Source: JANYIP01 sp031394045 (GTDB lineage: Bacteria > Actinomycetota > Actinomycetes > Prado026). Taken from it: DNA of 21,096 bases. The stretch's first letter is position 1. Every line of letters starts with the position of its first letter. The position numbers and the translations under genes were made by a program. Of this stretch, positions 1 to 8,034 are shown one piece after another. The stretch lies in NCBI GenBank assembly GCA_031394045.1, contig JANMWN010000202.1, positions 1 through 21,096 on the forward strand, given 5' to 3'. The notes beneath the pieces are model-generated. The model was not told where the DNA came from and made no database searches. It saw only the letters and a list, made by a program, of their open reading frames with translations.

Positions 1-970
1 CGTGGCCATCGTGCCGGAGCCGACGATGCCGACCCGCTGCACGTCGCGCACCGGGGCGGAGGTGTCGCGCGGGGCCGGGGTGTGCACGTCGGGGACGACA
101 GCCTGCGAGTCGGCGCTCTCGTACGTGTAGAAGCCCCTGCCTGTCTTGCGGCCGTTGAGGCCTGCAGTGACCATCTGCTTGAAGATGGGGCTCGGTGCGT
201 GCAGCCGGTCGCGGGACTGCTTGTACATCGTGTCCAGGATCTCGTACGCGGTGTCGAGCCCGATCAGGTCGAGCAGCGCGAGCGGGCCCATCGGCAGCCC
301 ACAGCCCAGCTTCATCGCCGCGTCGATGTCCTCGCGGGTGGCGTACCGGGTCTCGAACATCGAGGCCGCGTGGTTGAGTCCCGAACAGCAGGGCGTTAGC
401 GATGAAGCCGGCCTTGTCGCCGACCACGACCGCGGTCTTGCCGAGCTGGTGCGCGAAGTCCTTGACCTCAGACAGGACGGTGGGGTCCGTGACGACCGTA
501 CCGATCACCTCGATCAGCTTCTGGACCGGTGCCGGGTTGAAGAAGTGCATCCCGACCACCCGGGACGGCCGCCCGGTGGCGACCGAGATCTCCGTCACCG
601 ACAGGGACGAGGTGTTCGTGGCCAGGATCGTGTCCGGGGGCGTGATCTTCTCGAGCTGGCTGAAGATGTCGCGCTTGAGGTCGAGCTTCTCGGGTACCGC
701 CTCCACCACCAGCTCGGCGTCCTTCAGCTCGTCCAGCGAAGTCGTGAACCGGATCCGTGCGTAGATCGCCTCCTGCTCGGCCTCGGTGAGCTTCCCGCGC
801 TTGACGGCACGCCCCGTCGAGGCGGCCAGGTGCCCGCGTCCACGCTCGACCGAGGCCTCGTCGCGGTCGACCCCGACGACCTCGAGGCCGCTCTTGGCGA
901 ACACCTCGACGATGCCGGCACCCATGGTGCCCAGCCCGACGACCCCGACCTTGGAGAACGTGCGTGACAT
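1..970 (-). pseudogene. Two-domain 3-hydroxyacyl-CoA dehydrogenase, apparent frameshift, 3' end outside window
   Basis: NAD-dependent oxidation of 3-hydroxyacyl-CoA (for example 3-hydroxybutyryl-CoA) to the 3-keto form. The protein starts at the ATG at 970, with an AAAGG ribosome site about 9 nt upstream, and has a Rossmann motif GLGTMGAG near residues 12-19. It then shows NTSS, the catalytic-His motif GMHFFNPAP and the conserved GFIANALLF. After F196-G197 the expected YLNHAASMFE continues in another frame: about two bases are missing near 378-382. Downstream, the shifted frame reads RYATREDIDAA, GLPMGPL and GRKTGRGFYTYE, then opens a second dehydrogenase domain (RVGIVGSGTMAT) at the window edge. 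Related actinobacterial proteins carry two such domains in about 590 residues. Neither frame meets a stop before position 1, so as written the product would be a scrambled fusion. It is either a true pseudogene or a sequencing error. Family assignment is confident; functional status is not. Confidence 0.78.
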
Positions 971-1022
971 CTTGTCCAGCCTTTCGGATGACCTACCGGC
1001 CCGAAGTGTCCCAGACTGAGGT

Positions 1023-2537
1023 ATGGCCCCCACCATTCCCCCTCCCCCGTCCGCTCTCGACCACTTCGAGTCGCTCGACCCCGCCACGGGCGAGCTGCTC
1101 GCCAGCTGGCCCGTGGACGACGACCGATCGGTCGGCGAGGCCGTCGATCGCGCCCGCCTGGCGGCCCAGTGGTGGGCCGACCTCGGCTACGACGGGCGCC
1201 GGGAACGGCTTCTGGCGTGGAAGGGCGTCATCGCCCGCCGGATCCGCCAGCTCGCCCACCAGGTGCACCGCGAGAACGGGAAGCCGGTGGACGACGCGAT
1301 CCTCGAGATCGTCATCGCCATCGACCACATCGACTGGGCGGCCAAGCACGCGCGCCCGGTCCTTGGCCCGCGCCGGGTCCGGCCCAGCCTGCTCTCGCTC
1401 AACCAGCAGGCCTGGCTCGAATACCAGCCGTTCGGTGTCGTCGGGGTCATCGGGCCGTGGAATTACCCGGTCTTCACGCCGATGGGCTCCATCGCGTACG
1501 CCCTGGCGGCGGGGAACGCAGTCGTCTTCAAGCCGTCTGAGCTCACGCCGGGCGTAGGTGCCTGGCTGGTCGACGCGTTCGCCCAGGTGGTGCCGGAGCA
1601 GCCGGTCCTGCAGCTGATCACCGGCTCGGGTGAGACCGGTGCCGCCCTGTGCCGCTCCGGCGTCGGCAAGCTGGCGTTCACCGGGTCCACGGCCACCGGC
1701 AAGAAGGTCATGGCGACCTGTGCCGAAACCCTGACTCCCGTGCTGATCGAGTGCGGCGGCAAGGACGCGATGATCGTCGATGCTGACGCCGACCTGGACG
1801 CCGCCGCGGACGCGGCCGCATGGGGCGGGCTGTCGAACGCCGGCCAGACCTGCGTCGGCATCGAGCGGGTCTACGTCGTCGATGCCGTCTACGACGACTT
1901 CCTGGCCCGACTGGTCGCCCGGCTCGCGGTGCTCCGGGCCGGCAACGACGGGGACGCCTCGTACGGCCCGATCACCATGCCGGGCCAGCTCGACATCATC
2001 CGGCGGCACATCGAGGACGCGCTGGCGCGGGGCGGCCGGGCCGTGCTCGGCGGCGCGGACTCCGTGCACGCCCCGTACGTCGACCCGGTCGTGCTGGTCG
2101 ACGTACCCGCCGACTCCCCAGCCATGACCGACGAGACGTTCGGCCCCACCCTGGCCGTCGCCCGGGTACGCGACGCGGACGAGGCCGTCGACCGGGCCAA
2201 CGCCTCGTCGTTCGGGCTGGGGTCGGCCGTTTTCTCCAAGAGCCGCGGCATGGAGCTCGCGCGGCGGGTGCGCTCGGGGATGACGTCGGTCAACTCGGCG
2301 GTCGGCTTCGCGACGGTGCCGGCGCTGCCGTTCGGTGGCGTGGGTGACTCCGGCTTCGGGCGGATCCACGGAGCTGACGGCCTGCGTGAGTTCAGCCGGG
2401 CCAAGGCGATCACCAAGCAGCGGTTCCCGCAGCCGATCACGCTGACCTCGTTCGACCGCAAGCCGCAGTCGGTGACGCTGCTGGTCAAGGCCGTGACGGC
2501 GATCCACGGCCGTCGTGGCAAGTGGCCGACCGGCTGA
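1023..2537 (+). CDS. NAD(P)-dependent aldehyde dehydrogenase (succinate-semialdehyde/betaine-aldehyde type)
   Basis: Oxidises an aldehyde to its carboxylate; the substrate cannot be read from sequence. The 504 residues match the usual family length. Visible landmarks are GPWNYPV with the oxyanion Asn at 147, K170 in VFKPSE, the cofactor motif FTGSTATGK at 219-227, the general-base Glu243 in LIECGGKD, and the nucleophile Cys277 in NAGQTCVG. The start is ATG 1023. No good ribosome site precedes it, but a -10-like CAGACT ends 5 nt upstream, so a leaderless transcript is likely. It diverges from the hydroxyacyl-CoA dehydrogenase across 52 bp and converges on the GMC oxidoreductase. That pairing hints at an alcohol-to-aldehyde-to-acid route such as choline to betaine, though the C-terminal half also resembles succinate-semialdehyde dehydrogenases. 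Confidence 0.9.
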   Translation: MAPTIPPPPSALDHFESLDPATGELLASWPVDDDRSVGEAVDRARLAAQWWADLGYDGRRERLLAWKGVIARRIRQLAHQVHRENGKPVDDAILEIVIAIDHIDWAAKHARPVLGPRRVRPSLLSLNQQAWLEYQPFGVVGVIGPWNYPVFTPMGSIAYALAAGNAVVFKPSELTPGVGAWLVDAFAQVVPEQPVLQLITGSGETGAALCRSGVGKLAFTGSTATGKKVMATCAETLTPVLIECGGKDAMIVDADADLDAAADAAAWGGLSNAGQTCVGIERVYVVDAVYDDFLARLVARLAVLRAGNDGDASYGPITMPGQLDIIRRHIEDALARGGRAVLGGADSVHAPYVDPVVLVDVPADSPAMTDETFGPTLAVARVRDADEAVDRANASSFGLGSAVFSKSRGMELARRVRSGMTSVNSAVGFATVPALPFGGVGDSGFGRIHGADGLREFSRAKAITKQRFPQPITLTSFDRKPQSVTLLVKAVTAIHGRRGKWPTG

Positions 2538-2569
2538 CTCTCAACCGCTGAGGCCAGGGCGCTGAGCCG

Positions 2570-4186
2570 TCAGCTGCTGAGCGACTGGTGGCCGAGGATC
2601 AGGTCGGCCGCCTTCTCGGCGATCGCGATCGTGGGCGCGTTGGTGTTGCCGCGCGGGACCGTCGGCATGACCGAGGCGTCGACGACGCGCAGGCCCTCGA
2701 CCCCGCGTACCCGGCACTCGAGGTCGACCACCGAGGCGTCCGAGACCCCCATCGCGCAGGTACCCACCGGGTGGTAGAGCGTCTGCCCCCACTGCCGGAC
2801 CGTGTCGCGGATCGAGTCGGCAGAGGTCGCCTGCTCCCCGGGGAGGAACTCGGAGGACAGCCACTTCGGCAGGACGCCGAGCTGGGCGATCGCGCGGGCC
2901 AGCCGGATGCCGGCGACCAGCGCCTCCATGTCCTCGTCGGCGGACAGGTACCCGGCGTCGATCTCCGGACGCCAGCGCGGGTCGGCCGAGCGCAGCCGGA
3001 TCCGGCCGCTGCTGGCCGGTGCCACCAGCACGGGTGCCATCGTGAAGCCGGGACCGGGCGGCTCGGCGAAGCCATGGTCCACGAAGGCGGCGGCGGCCAC
3101 GTGGTACTGCAGGTCGGGGGCCGGCAGGTCGGACCGCGAACGTACGAAGGCGCACGCCTCGGCCACCGTCGAGGTCAACGGCCCCGACCGCAGCGCCTGC
3201 CACTTGAGCAGCGAGGCGATGTTCTCGTGGTCGTGCAGGCTGGTCGTGCCCTGGGTGAGCCAGACCGCCGGCGCTGCCAGGTGGTCCTGCAGGTTCTCGC
3301 CGACGCCGGCGACCTCGCTGACCACGCCGATCCCGTGCTCGCGCAGATGCTCGGCGGGCCCGACACCGGACAGCATCAGCAGCTGCGGGCTGTTGATGCT
3401 GCCCCCGGACAGGATCACCTCGGCGGACGCGTACGCCCGTGCCGTCGTGCCGCCGCTCGTCCACTCGACCCCGACAGCGCGCCCACCCTCGATCAGCACC
3501 TTGGAGACCAGCGCGTCGATCTGCACCGTGACGGCGTCGCGCTCCATGGCCGGCCGCAGGTACGCGTCCGCGGCGGACCAGCGGCGGCCACGCTTCTGGG
3601 TCACCTGGAAGAGGCCCGCGCCGTCCTGCTGCGCGCCGTTGAAGTCGTCGTTGCGCTTGATCCCGTGGGCCACCGCCGACTCGACGAAGGCGGCTGTGAG
3701 CTCGTGCGTGTAGCGCGGGTCCTCGACCCGGAGCGGTCCTCCCGCGCCATGGAACAGCGAGGCCCCGCGCTCGTTGTCCTCGGAGCGGATGAAGTACGGC
3801 AGCAGGTCGGCGTACCCCCAGCCGGTGCACCCGTGGTGGTCCCGCCACGTGTCGTAGTCGAGCCTGTTGCCGCGGATGTACAGCTGGGCGTTGATGGACG
3901 ACGACCCGCCGAGCACCTTGCCGCGGGGCCAGTACATCCGCCGGCCGAGCGCGTGCTTCTGCTCGATGGTCTCGTAGTCCCAGTCGTGGCTGGTCCTGAA
4001 GAGGTTGGGGAATGCCGCCGGGATGTGGATCTCGTCCACCTTGGCGTCGTCGCCGCCGGCCTCGAGGACCAGGACCGTGTGCCCCGCCTCGGCCAGCCGG
4101 TACGTCACCACGCACCCGGCGCTGCCCGCGCCGATCACGATGTAGTCGTACGTGCCGCCGGCCGGGTCCTGCGTCATGTCCTTCAT
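2570..4186 (-). CDS. GMC-family FAD-dependent oxidoreductase (choline/alcohol dehydrogenase type)
   Basis: Flavin enzyme that oxidises an alcohol such as choline to the aldehyde. The 538-residue protein has the N-terminal FAD motif DYIVIGAGSAG (G19, G21, G24), the first GMC signature PRGKVLGGSSSINAQLYIRG, the second signature around GSINSPQLLMLSG, and a C-terminal LYHPVGTCAMG carrying the active-site His. GNTNAPTIAIAEKAA follows as in choline dehydrogenases. I chose ATG 4186 because it leaves six to ten residues before the FAD strand and lies 7 nt from a TAGCGT -10 element. ATG 4177 is an alternative, and anything longer would run into nucS on the other strand. Its 3' end is 32 bp from that of the aldehyde dehydrogenase. 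Substrate specificity is an inference; it could act on another primary alcohol. Confidence 0.9.
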   Translation of the reverse strand: MKDMTQDPAGGTYDYIVIGAGSAGCVVTYRLAEAGHTVLVLEAGGDDAKVDEIHIPAAFPNLFRTSHDWDYETIEQKHALGRRMYWPRGKVLGGSSSINAQLYIRGNRLDYDTWRDHHGCTGWGYADLLPYFIRSEDNERGASLFHGAGGPLRVEDPRYTHELTAAFVESAVAHGIKRNDDFNGAQQDGAGLFQVTQKRGRRWSAADAYLRPAMERDAVTVQIDALVSKVLIEGGRAVGVEWTSGGTTARAYASAEVILSGGSINSPQLLMLSGVGPAEHLREHGIGVVSEVAGVGENLQDHLAAPAVWLTQGTTSLHDHENIASLLKWQALRSGPLTSTVAEACAFVRSRSDLPAPDLQYHVAAAAFVDHGFAEPPGPGFTMAPVLVAPASSGRIRLRSADPRWRPEIDAGYLSADEDMEALVAGIRLARAIAQLGVLPKWLSSEFLPGEQATSADSIRDTVRQWGQTLYHPVGTCAMGVSDASVVDLECRVRGVEGLRVVDASVMPTVPRGNTNAPTIAIAEKAADLILGHQSLSS

Positions 4187-4193
4187 GGCCGCA

Positions 4194-4203
4194 ACGCTAG
4201 CCT
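4194..4203. promoter_or_regulatory. Overlapping divergent -10 elements for the GMC gene and nucS
   Basis: The two start codons are only 24 bp apart. TAGCCT (4198-4203, plus strand) lies 7 nt before the nucS ATG. TAGCGT (4199 down to 4194, minus strand) lies 7 nt before the GMC ATG. Both fit the actinobacterial TANNNT -10 pattern at leaderless spacing, and they share the same TA base pairs inside a GCTAGC palindrome. No convincing -35 was seen. The call rests on motif and spacing only. Confidence 0.5.
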
Positions 4204-4210
4204 CCTGACC

Positions 4211-4885
4211 ATGCGTCTGCTCATCGCTCGCTGCAGTGTCGACTACGTGGGCAGGCTCTCCGCTCACCTGCCCTCGGCGCTGCGGCTGATCCTGGTCAAG
4301 AGCGACGGCTCGGTCTCGGTCCACGCTGACGACCGGGCGTACAAGCCGCTGAACTGGATGAGCCCGCCCTGCACGCTGCGGATCGAGGCCGACGACGACG
4401 GTGCGGGGCTCTGGACTGTGACCAACAAGGCCGACGAGCGGCTCCTGATCACCATCGAGGAGGTGCTGCACGACTCCTCCCATGAGCTCGGCGTGGACCC
4501 GGGGCTGGTCAAGGACGGCGTCGAGGCGCACCTGCAGGAGCTGCTGGCCGAGCAGGTCGAGACGCTGGGCACGGGCTGGCGGCTCGTACGCCGGGAGTAC
4601 CCCACCCCGATCGGGCCGGTCGACCTGCTCTGCCGGGACGCCTCGGGGGTCGCGGTCGCTGTCGAGATCAAGCGGCGGGGCGAGATCGACGGCGTGGAGC
4701 AGCTGACGCGCTACCTCGAGCTGCTCAACCGCGACCCGCTGCTGGCGCCAGTCCGCGGCGTCTTCGCGGCCCAGGAGATCAAGCCGCAGGCGCGCGTGCT
4801 CGCCCTCGACCGCGGCATCGACTGCGTCACCCTCGACTACGCCACCATGCGCGGCCTCGACGACCCCACCTCCCGCCTCTTCTGA
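4211..4885 (+). CDS. nucS: Mismatch-specific endonuclease NucS/EndoMS
   Basis: Cuts both DNA strands at mismatches and provides non-canonical mismatch repair in actinobacteria that lack MutS/MutL. The 224-residue length is typical. The N-terminal part (about 1-110) carries the DNA-binding half with R42 and W49 in DRAYKPLNWMSPP. The C-terminal nuclease domain shows D138 in GPVDLL, E152-x-K154 in VEIKRRGE, and Q164/Y168 in QLTRY, the family's metal-binding and catalytic pattern. The protein ends in SRLF, which resembles the short C-terminal sliding-clamp-binding tail reported for actinobacterial NucS. ATG 4211 has no ribosome site but sits 7 nt after a TAGCCT -10 element, so it is probably leaderless. 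The DUF4279-like gene follows after 47 bp. Confidence 0.95.
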   Translation: MRLLIARCSVDYVGRLSAHLPSALRLILVKSDGSVSVHADDRAYKPLNWMSPPCTLRIEADDDGAGLWTVTNKADERLLITIEEVLHDSSHELGVDPGLVKDGVEAHLQELLAEQVETLGTGWRLVRREYPTPIGPVDLLCRDASGVAVAVEIKRRGEIDGVEQLTRYLELLNRDPLLAPVRGVFAAQEIKPQARVLALDRGIDCVTLDYATMRGLDDPTSRLF

Positions 4886-4932
4886 CCCTGGCGTGACTGG
4901 TTTGGTTACGGCTCGGCGGGCATGGTCGGGCC

Positions 4933-5397
4933 GTGCACATAAGTCAGTACTTGTACTTCCGGTTGCAGCGCGAGTCCGTGACCGCCGCCACGATCACGGC
5001 ACACTTGGGAGTGGAACCGGACAGGATCTCGGTCCGTGGGAGCAAGCGGTCTGCCCCTCCGGTTCCCGCGTTCCACTCCTGGGCCGTCGTCTGTCGGTCA
5101 CCAGGCCTGTCCCTCGACGACCAGGCCCAGCGCGTCCTTGACCGCATGGCTCCGGTCGCCGGTCGCGTGCGCGAGCTGGTGGAAGAGCACGACGTCGACG
5201 CGACCTTGACCATCGTCCGCTACTTCGACGACGAGGCCGGTGAGGACGACGCCTCGGCAGCCGGGGTCACGCCAGAGGAGGAGCTCTTCGAGCGCCTGCC
5301 GGGCCAGCACCAGCTGCTCGGCTGGATTCTGCCGTCCGAGTCGATCGAGCTCCTGGCTTCCATGCGCGCGCAGATCTGCGCCGACGAGTACGGCTGA
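4933..5397 (+). CDS. DUF4279-like protein of unknown function
   Basis: A 154-residue soluble protein with no signal peptide or membrane segment. The N-terminus reads QYLYFRLQRESVTAATITAH, then LGVEPD, a Trp-containing strand (SWAVVCRS), a helical region around residues 58-82, and an acidic linker. This arrangement is like DUF4279 immunity- or accessory-type proteins, whose role is not established. The start is GTG 4933, the first in-frame start after the nucS stop. There is no clear ribosome site or -10 box. It lies 47 bp after nucS on the same strand and may be read through from it. It ends 7 bp before the left arm of the inverted repeat. The family assignment is from memory of the pattern and is moderate. 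Confidence 0.7.
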   Translation: MHISQYLYFRLQRESVTAATITAHLGVEPDRISVRGSKRSAPPVPAFHSWAVVCRSPGLSLDDQAQRVLDRMAPVAGRVRELVEEHDVDATLTIVRYFDDEAGEDDASAAGVTPEEELFERLPGQHQLLGWILPSESIELLASMRAQICADEYG

Positions 5398-5403
5398 CCC
5401 AAC

Positions 5404-5495
5404 TGGCACGCTAACGGCGGCCGCCGGTCTTTGGTGGGCGACATTTACGCTTAGCGGACGGGTCGGACCGGCTCAAGAGCCTCGTTAGCGTGCCA
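5404..5495. repeat. Perfect 13-bp inverted repeat bracketing 66 bp
   Basis: TGGCACGCTAACG at 5404-5416 is exactly repeated in reverse complement at 5483-5495. The 66-bp interior contains a 12-bp palindrome CGGCGGCCGCCG (5415-5426) and a short CGCTTAGCG palindrome. The element fills most of the gap between two convergent genes, so each transcript meets the same arm sequence first. It could be a bidirectional terminator or RNA fold, or a small non-autonomous (MITE-like) insertion. No clear target-site duplication and no ORF are seen. A separate small hairpin (TGGTG/CACCA, 5522-5536) lies just after the mutase stop codon. Confidence 0.7.
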
Positions 5496-5537
5496 AAACG
5501 GTCACGGCAACAGGGGCAGGGTGGTGGGCAACACCAG

Positions 5538-7577
5538 TCACTCGGCGGGCGTGAGGTGGTTGGCGCGGCGGATCGCGTCGACGATGCGGGCCATCACCAC
5601 GGTCATGTCGTAGTCCTTGGGCGTGAAGACCTCGGCCACCCCGGCCGCCCGCAGCGTCGCCTCGTCGGCCGGGGGGATGATCCCGCCGACGATCACGGGT
5701 ACATCGACCAGCCCGGCCGCGCGCAGCCCGTTGACGACCTCAGGGACGACGGACAGGTGCGACCCGGACAGGATCGACAGCCCGACGCAGTGGACGTCCT
5801 CCTCCACGGCGGCCGCCACGATCTGCGCGGGCGTCAGCCGGATGCCCTGGTAGATCACCTCGAAGCCGGCGTCGCGCGCGCGTACCGCGATCTGCTCGGC
5901 GCCGTTGGAGTGCCCGTCCAGGCCCGGCTTTCCGACCAGGAGACGCAGGTGGCTGCCGAGCTCCGCACCGGTACGGCGGACCGCCGCGCGGACCTGCGCG
6001 AGCTCGGCGTCGCCCGCCGAGATGCCGACGATGCCCGCGACGCCCGTGGGCGCGCGGTACTCCCCGAAGACCGCGCGCAACGCACCCGCCCACTCCCCCG
6101 TCGTGACGCCGGCGCGGGCGCAGCGCAGGGTCGGGATCATCAGGTTGACGCCGCCGCCGGACGCGTCCGGGGCCCGCCCGCCAACGGCCGCAAGGTCGGC
6201 CAGCGCCGCGGCCACCTCGACAGGGTCGCGCTGCTCGCGCCACGCAGCCAGCTCGGCGATCGCCCGCGTCTCGACCGCCGGGTCCACGGTCAGCACCGAC
6301 CCGCCGGCATCGGCCAGCAGCGGGTTCGGCTCGGTCGTCGTGAACGCGTTGACCCCGACGACCACCTGCTCGCCGGACTCGATCCGGGCCCGCCTCTGCG
6401 CGTGCGAGTCGACCAGGCGGCCCTTCATGTAGCCGCTCTCGACCGCCGCGACGGCACCGCCCATGGCCTGGACGCGGTCGATCTCCTCCTGCGCCGCCGC
6501 GACCAGCTCGGCCGTCTTGGCCTCGACCACCACCGAGCCCTCGAAGATGTCCGGGTAGTCGAGCAGGTCCGACTCGTACGCCAGGACCTGCTGGATCCGC
6601 AGCGACCACTGCTGGTCCCAGGGCCGCGGCAGCCCGAGCGCCTCGTTCCACGTCGGCAGCTGCACCGCGCGGGCCCGGGCGTCCCGCGACAGGGTCACGC
6701 CGAGCAGCTCGAGCACGATCCGCTGCACGTTGTTCTCGGGCTGGGCCTCGGTCAGGCCGAGCGAGTTCACCTGGACGCCGTACCGGAAGCGGCGGTCACG
6801 CTCGTCCGTGATGCCGTAGCGCTCCCCCACCATCCGCTCCCACAGCTGCACGAACGCCCGCATCTTGCACATCTCCTCGACGAAGCGGACGCCCGCGTTC
6901 ACGAAGAACGAGATCCGCTGCACCACCTCGCCGAAGTCCGCGGGCTCGACCTGCCCGGAGTCGCGTACGGCGTCCAGGACCGCGATCGCCGTGCACATGG
7001 CGTACGCGAGCTCCTGCACCGTCGTGGCCCCGGCCTCCTGCAGGTGATAGCTGCAGATGTTGATCGGGTTCCACCTGGGTACGTGCCGCACCGTGTGGGC
7101 GATCAGGTCCGTGGTCAGGCGTAGCGAGGCGGCCGGTGGGAACACGTACGTCCCCCGCGAGAGGTACTCCTTGATGATGTCGTTCTGGGTGGTGCCCTGC
7201 AGCTGCGCCGCGACCTCGCTGCCGGTGGGGCCGGTGCTGCCGGCCTGCTCCTCGGCGACCACCTGGTAGAGCGCCAGCAGCCACATGGCGGTGGCGTTGA
7301 TGGTCATCGAGGTGTTCATGCCGGCCAGCGGGATGTCGGCGAACAGCTGCCGCATGTCGCCGATGTGCGCCACCGGGACCCCGACCTTGCCGACCTCCCC
7401 GCGGGCCAGCTCGTCGTCAGCGTCGTACCCGGTCTGGGTCGGGAGGTCGAAGGCCACGGACAGCCCGGTCTGGCCCTTGGCGAGGTTGCGGCGGTACAGC
7501 TCGTTCGACGCCTCGGCCGAGGAGTGGCCAGCGTACGTACGCATGACCCAGGGTTTGTCACGCTCGCGTTCGACCAT
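5538..7577 (-). CDS. meaA: Ethylmalonyl-CoA mutase (MeaA-type, adenosylcobalamin-dependent)
   Basis: Rearranges ethylmalonyl-CoA to methylsuccinyl-CoA in the ethylmalonyl-CoA pathway, or acts on a related acyl-CoA. The 679-residue single chain opens with KPWVMRTYAGHSSAEASNEL and TGLSVAFDLPTQTGYD, as in Streptomyces MeaA. The substrate barrel includes GTTQNDIIKEYLSRGTYVFP and NPINICSYHLQEAGA. The B12 domain fills about the last 135 residues, with LDGHSNG giving the DxHxxG cobalt-ligating His near residue 556, then SILSGSH and VIVGGIIP. ATG 7577 is preferred over the adjoining GTG 7580 because GGAG lies 7 nt upstream of it. Methylmalonyl-CoA mutase and isobutyryl-CoA mutase are the alternatives; overall wording favours ethylmalonyl-CoA mutase. 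The STAS gene lies 84 bp upstream. Confidence 0.88.
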   Translation of the reverse strand: MVERERDKPWVMRTYAGHSSAEASNELYRRNLAKGQTGLSVAFDLPTQTGYDADDELARGEVGKVGVPVAHIGDMRQLFADIPLAGMNTSMTINATAMWLLALYQVVAEEQAGSTGPTGSEVAAQLQGTTQNDIIKEYLSRGTYVFPPAASLRLTTDLIAHTVRHVPRWNPINICSYHLQEAGATTVQELAYAMCTAIAVLDAVRDSGQVEPADFGEVVQRISFFVNAGVRFVEEMCKMRAFVQLWERMVGERYGITDERDRRFRYGVQVNSLGLTEAQPENNVQRIVLELLGVTLSRDARARAVQLPTWNEALGLPRPWDQQWSLRIQQVLAYESDLLDYPDIFEGSVVVEAKTAELVAAAQEEIDRVQAMGGAVAAVESGYMKGRLVDSHAQRRARIESGEQVVVGVNAFTTTEPNPLLADAGGSVLTVDPAVETRAIAELAAWREQRDPVEVAAALADLAAVGGRAPDASGGGVNLMIPTLRCARAGVTTGEWAGALRAVFGEYRAPTGVAGIVGISAGDAELAQVRAAVRRTGAELGSHLRLLVGKPGLDGHSNGAEQIAVRARDAGFEVIYQGIRLTPAQIVAAAVEEDVHCVGLSILSGSHLSVVPEVVNGLRAAGLVDVPVIVGGIIPPADEATLRAAGVAEVFTPKDYDMTVVMARIVDAIRRANHLTPAE

Positions 7578-7661
7578 CACGCCGCTCCAGGGGTGCTCGC
7601 GTGGCCGCCACCGTCAGCGAGGTGCTGGCTCCGGTCGACCCGACGACGCAGAGCGTACTTG

Positions 7662-8030
7662 TCAGGCCCCGAGGTCCTGCCGGGGGATCCCGCCGGCCGC
7701 CGAGTGGCGTTCGTGGCGGCGCAGGTCGATGCCGCGCTCGAGGTGCAGGATGCGGTGCAGCCTGGTCACGGCCAGGAGCCGGAGCAGCCGCGGCTGGGGG
7801 TCGACGAGCACGAGCCGGCGGCCGGCGCGCAGGCAGTTGCGGTGGGTCGTGACGAGCAGACCGAGGCCGACGCTGTCGACGACACTGACCTCGGAGACGT
7901 CGACGAAGACGTCGACCTCCGGGGCAGAGACCACAACGAGGGCCAGCGCATCACGGAGCTCACCCACGGTGGTCACGTCAAGTCGTTCCGGCAGGGTCAG
8001 GTCGGCCCTGCGCCCGCTGGTCGAACGCAT
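7662..8030 (-). CDS. STAS-domain protein (anti-sigma factor antagonist type)
   Basis: A 122-residue single STAS domain. LDVTTVGELRDAL is the first strand and helix. VFVDVSEVSVVDSVGLGLL contains the conserved phosphorylatable Ser (S53, in the DSxGL context), and GRRLVLVDP then LLAVTRL complete the fold. In SpoIIAA/RsbV-like proteins this Ser is phosphorylated by a partner kinase/anti-sigma factor, and the dephosphorylated form frees the sigma factor. No kinase, phosphatase or sigma gene is next to it, so its partner is encoded elsewhere. The start is ATG 8030 with GGAGG 4 nt upstream; longer in-frame versions have poor protein sequence. The C-terminal tail after about residue 100 is Arg/His-rich and not part of the domain. 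It lies between two acyl-CoA genes on the same strand. Confidence 0.82.
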   Translation of the reverse strand: MRSTSGRRADLTLPERLDVTTVGELRDALALVVVSAPEVDVFVDVSEVSVVDSVGLGLLVTTHRNCLRAGRRLVLVDPQPRLLRLLAVTRLHRILHLERGIDLRRHERHSAAGGIPRQDLGA

Positions 8031-8034
8031 GCAT

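Noticed and set aside
2561..2574. Short hairpin GCTGA/TCAGC between the aldehyde dehydrogenase and GMC stops
   Set aside because: The stem is only 5 bp, overlaps the GMC stop codon and has no T-run. It is too weak to call a terminator.
4187..4531. N-terminal extension of the GMC oxidoreductase by 115 residues
   Set aside because: It would lie antisense inside nucS, lacks family similarity, and precedes the FAD strand that should be near the N-terminus.
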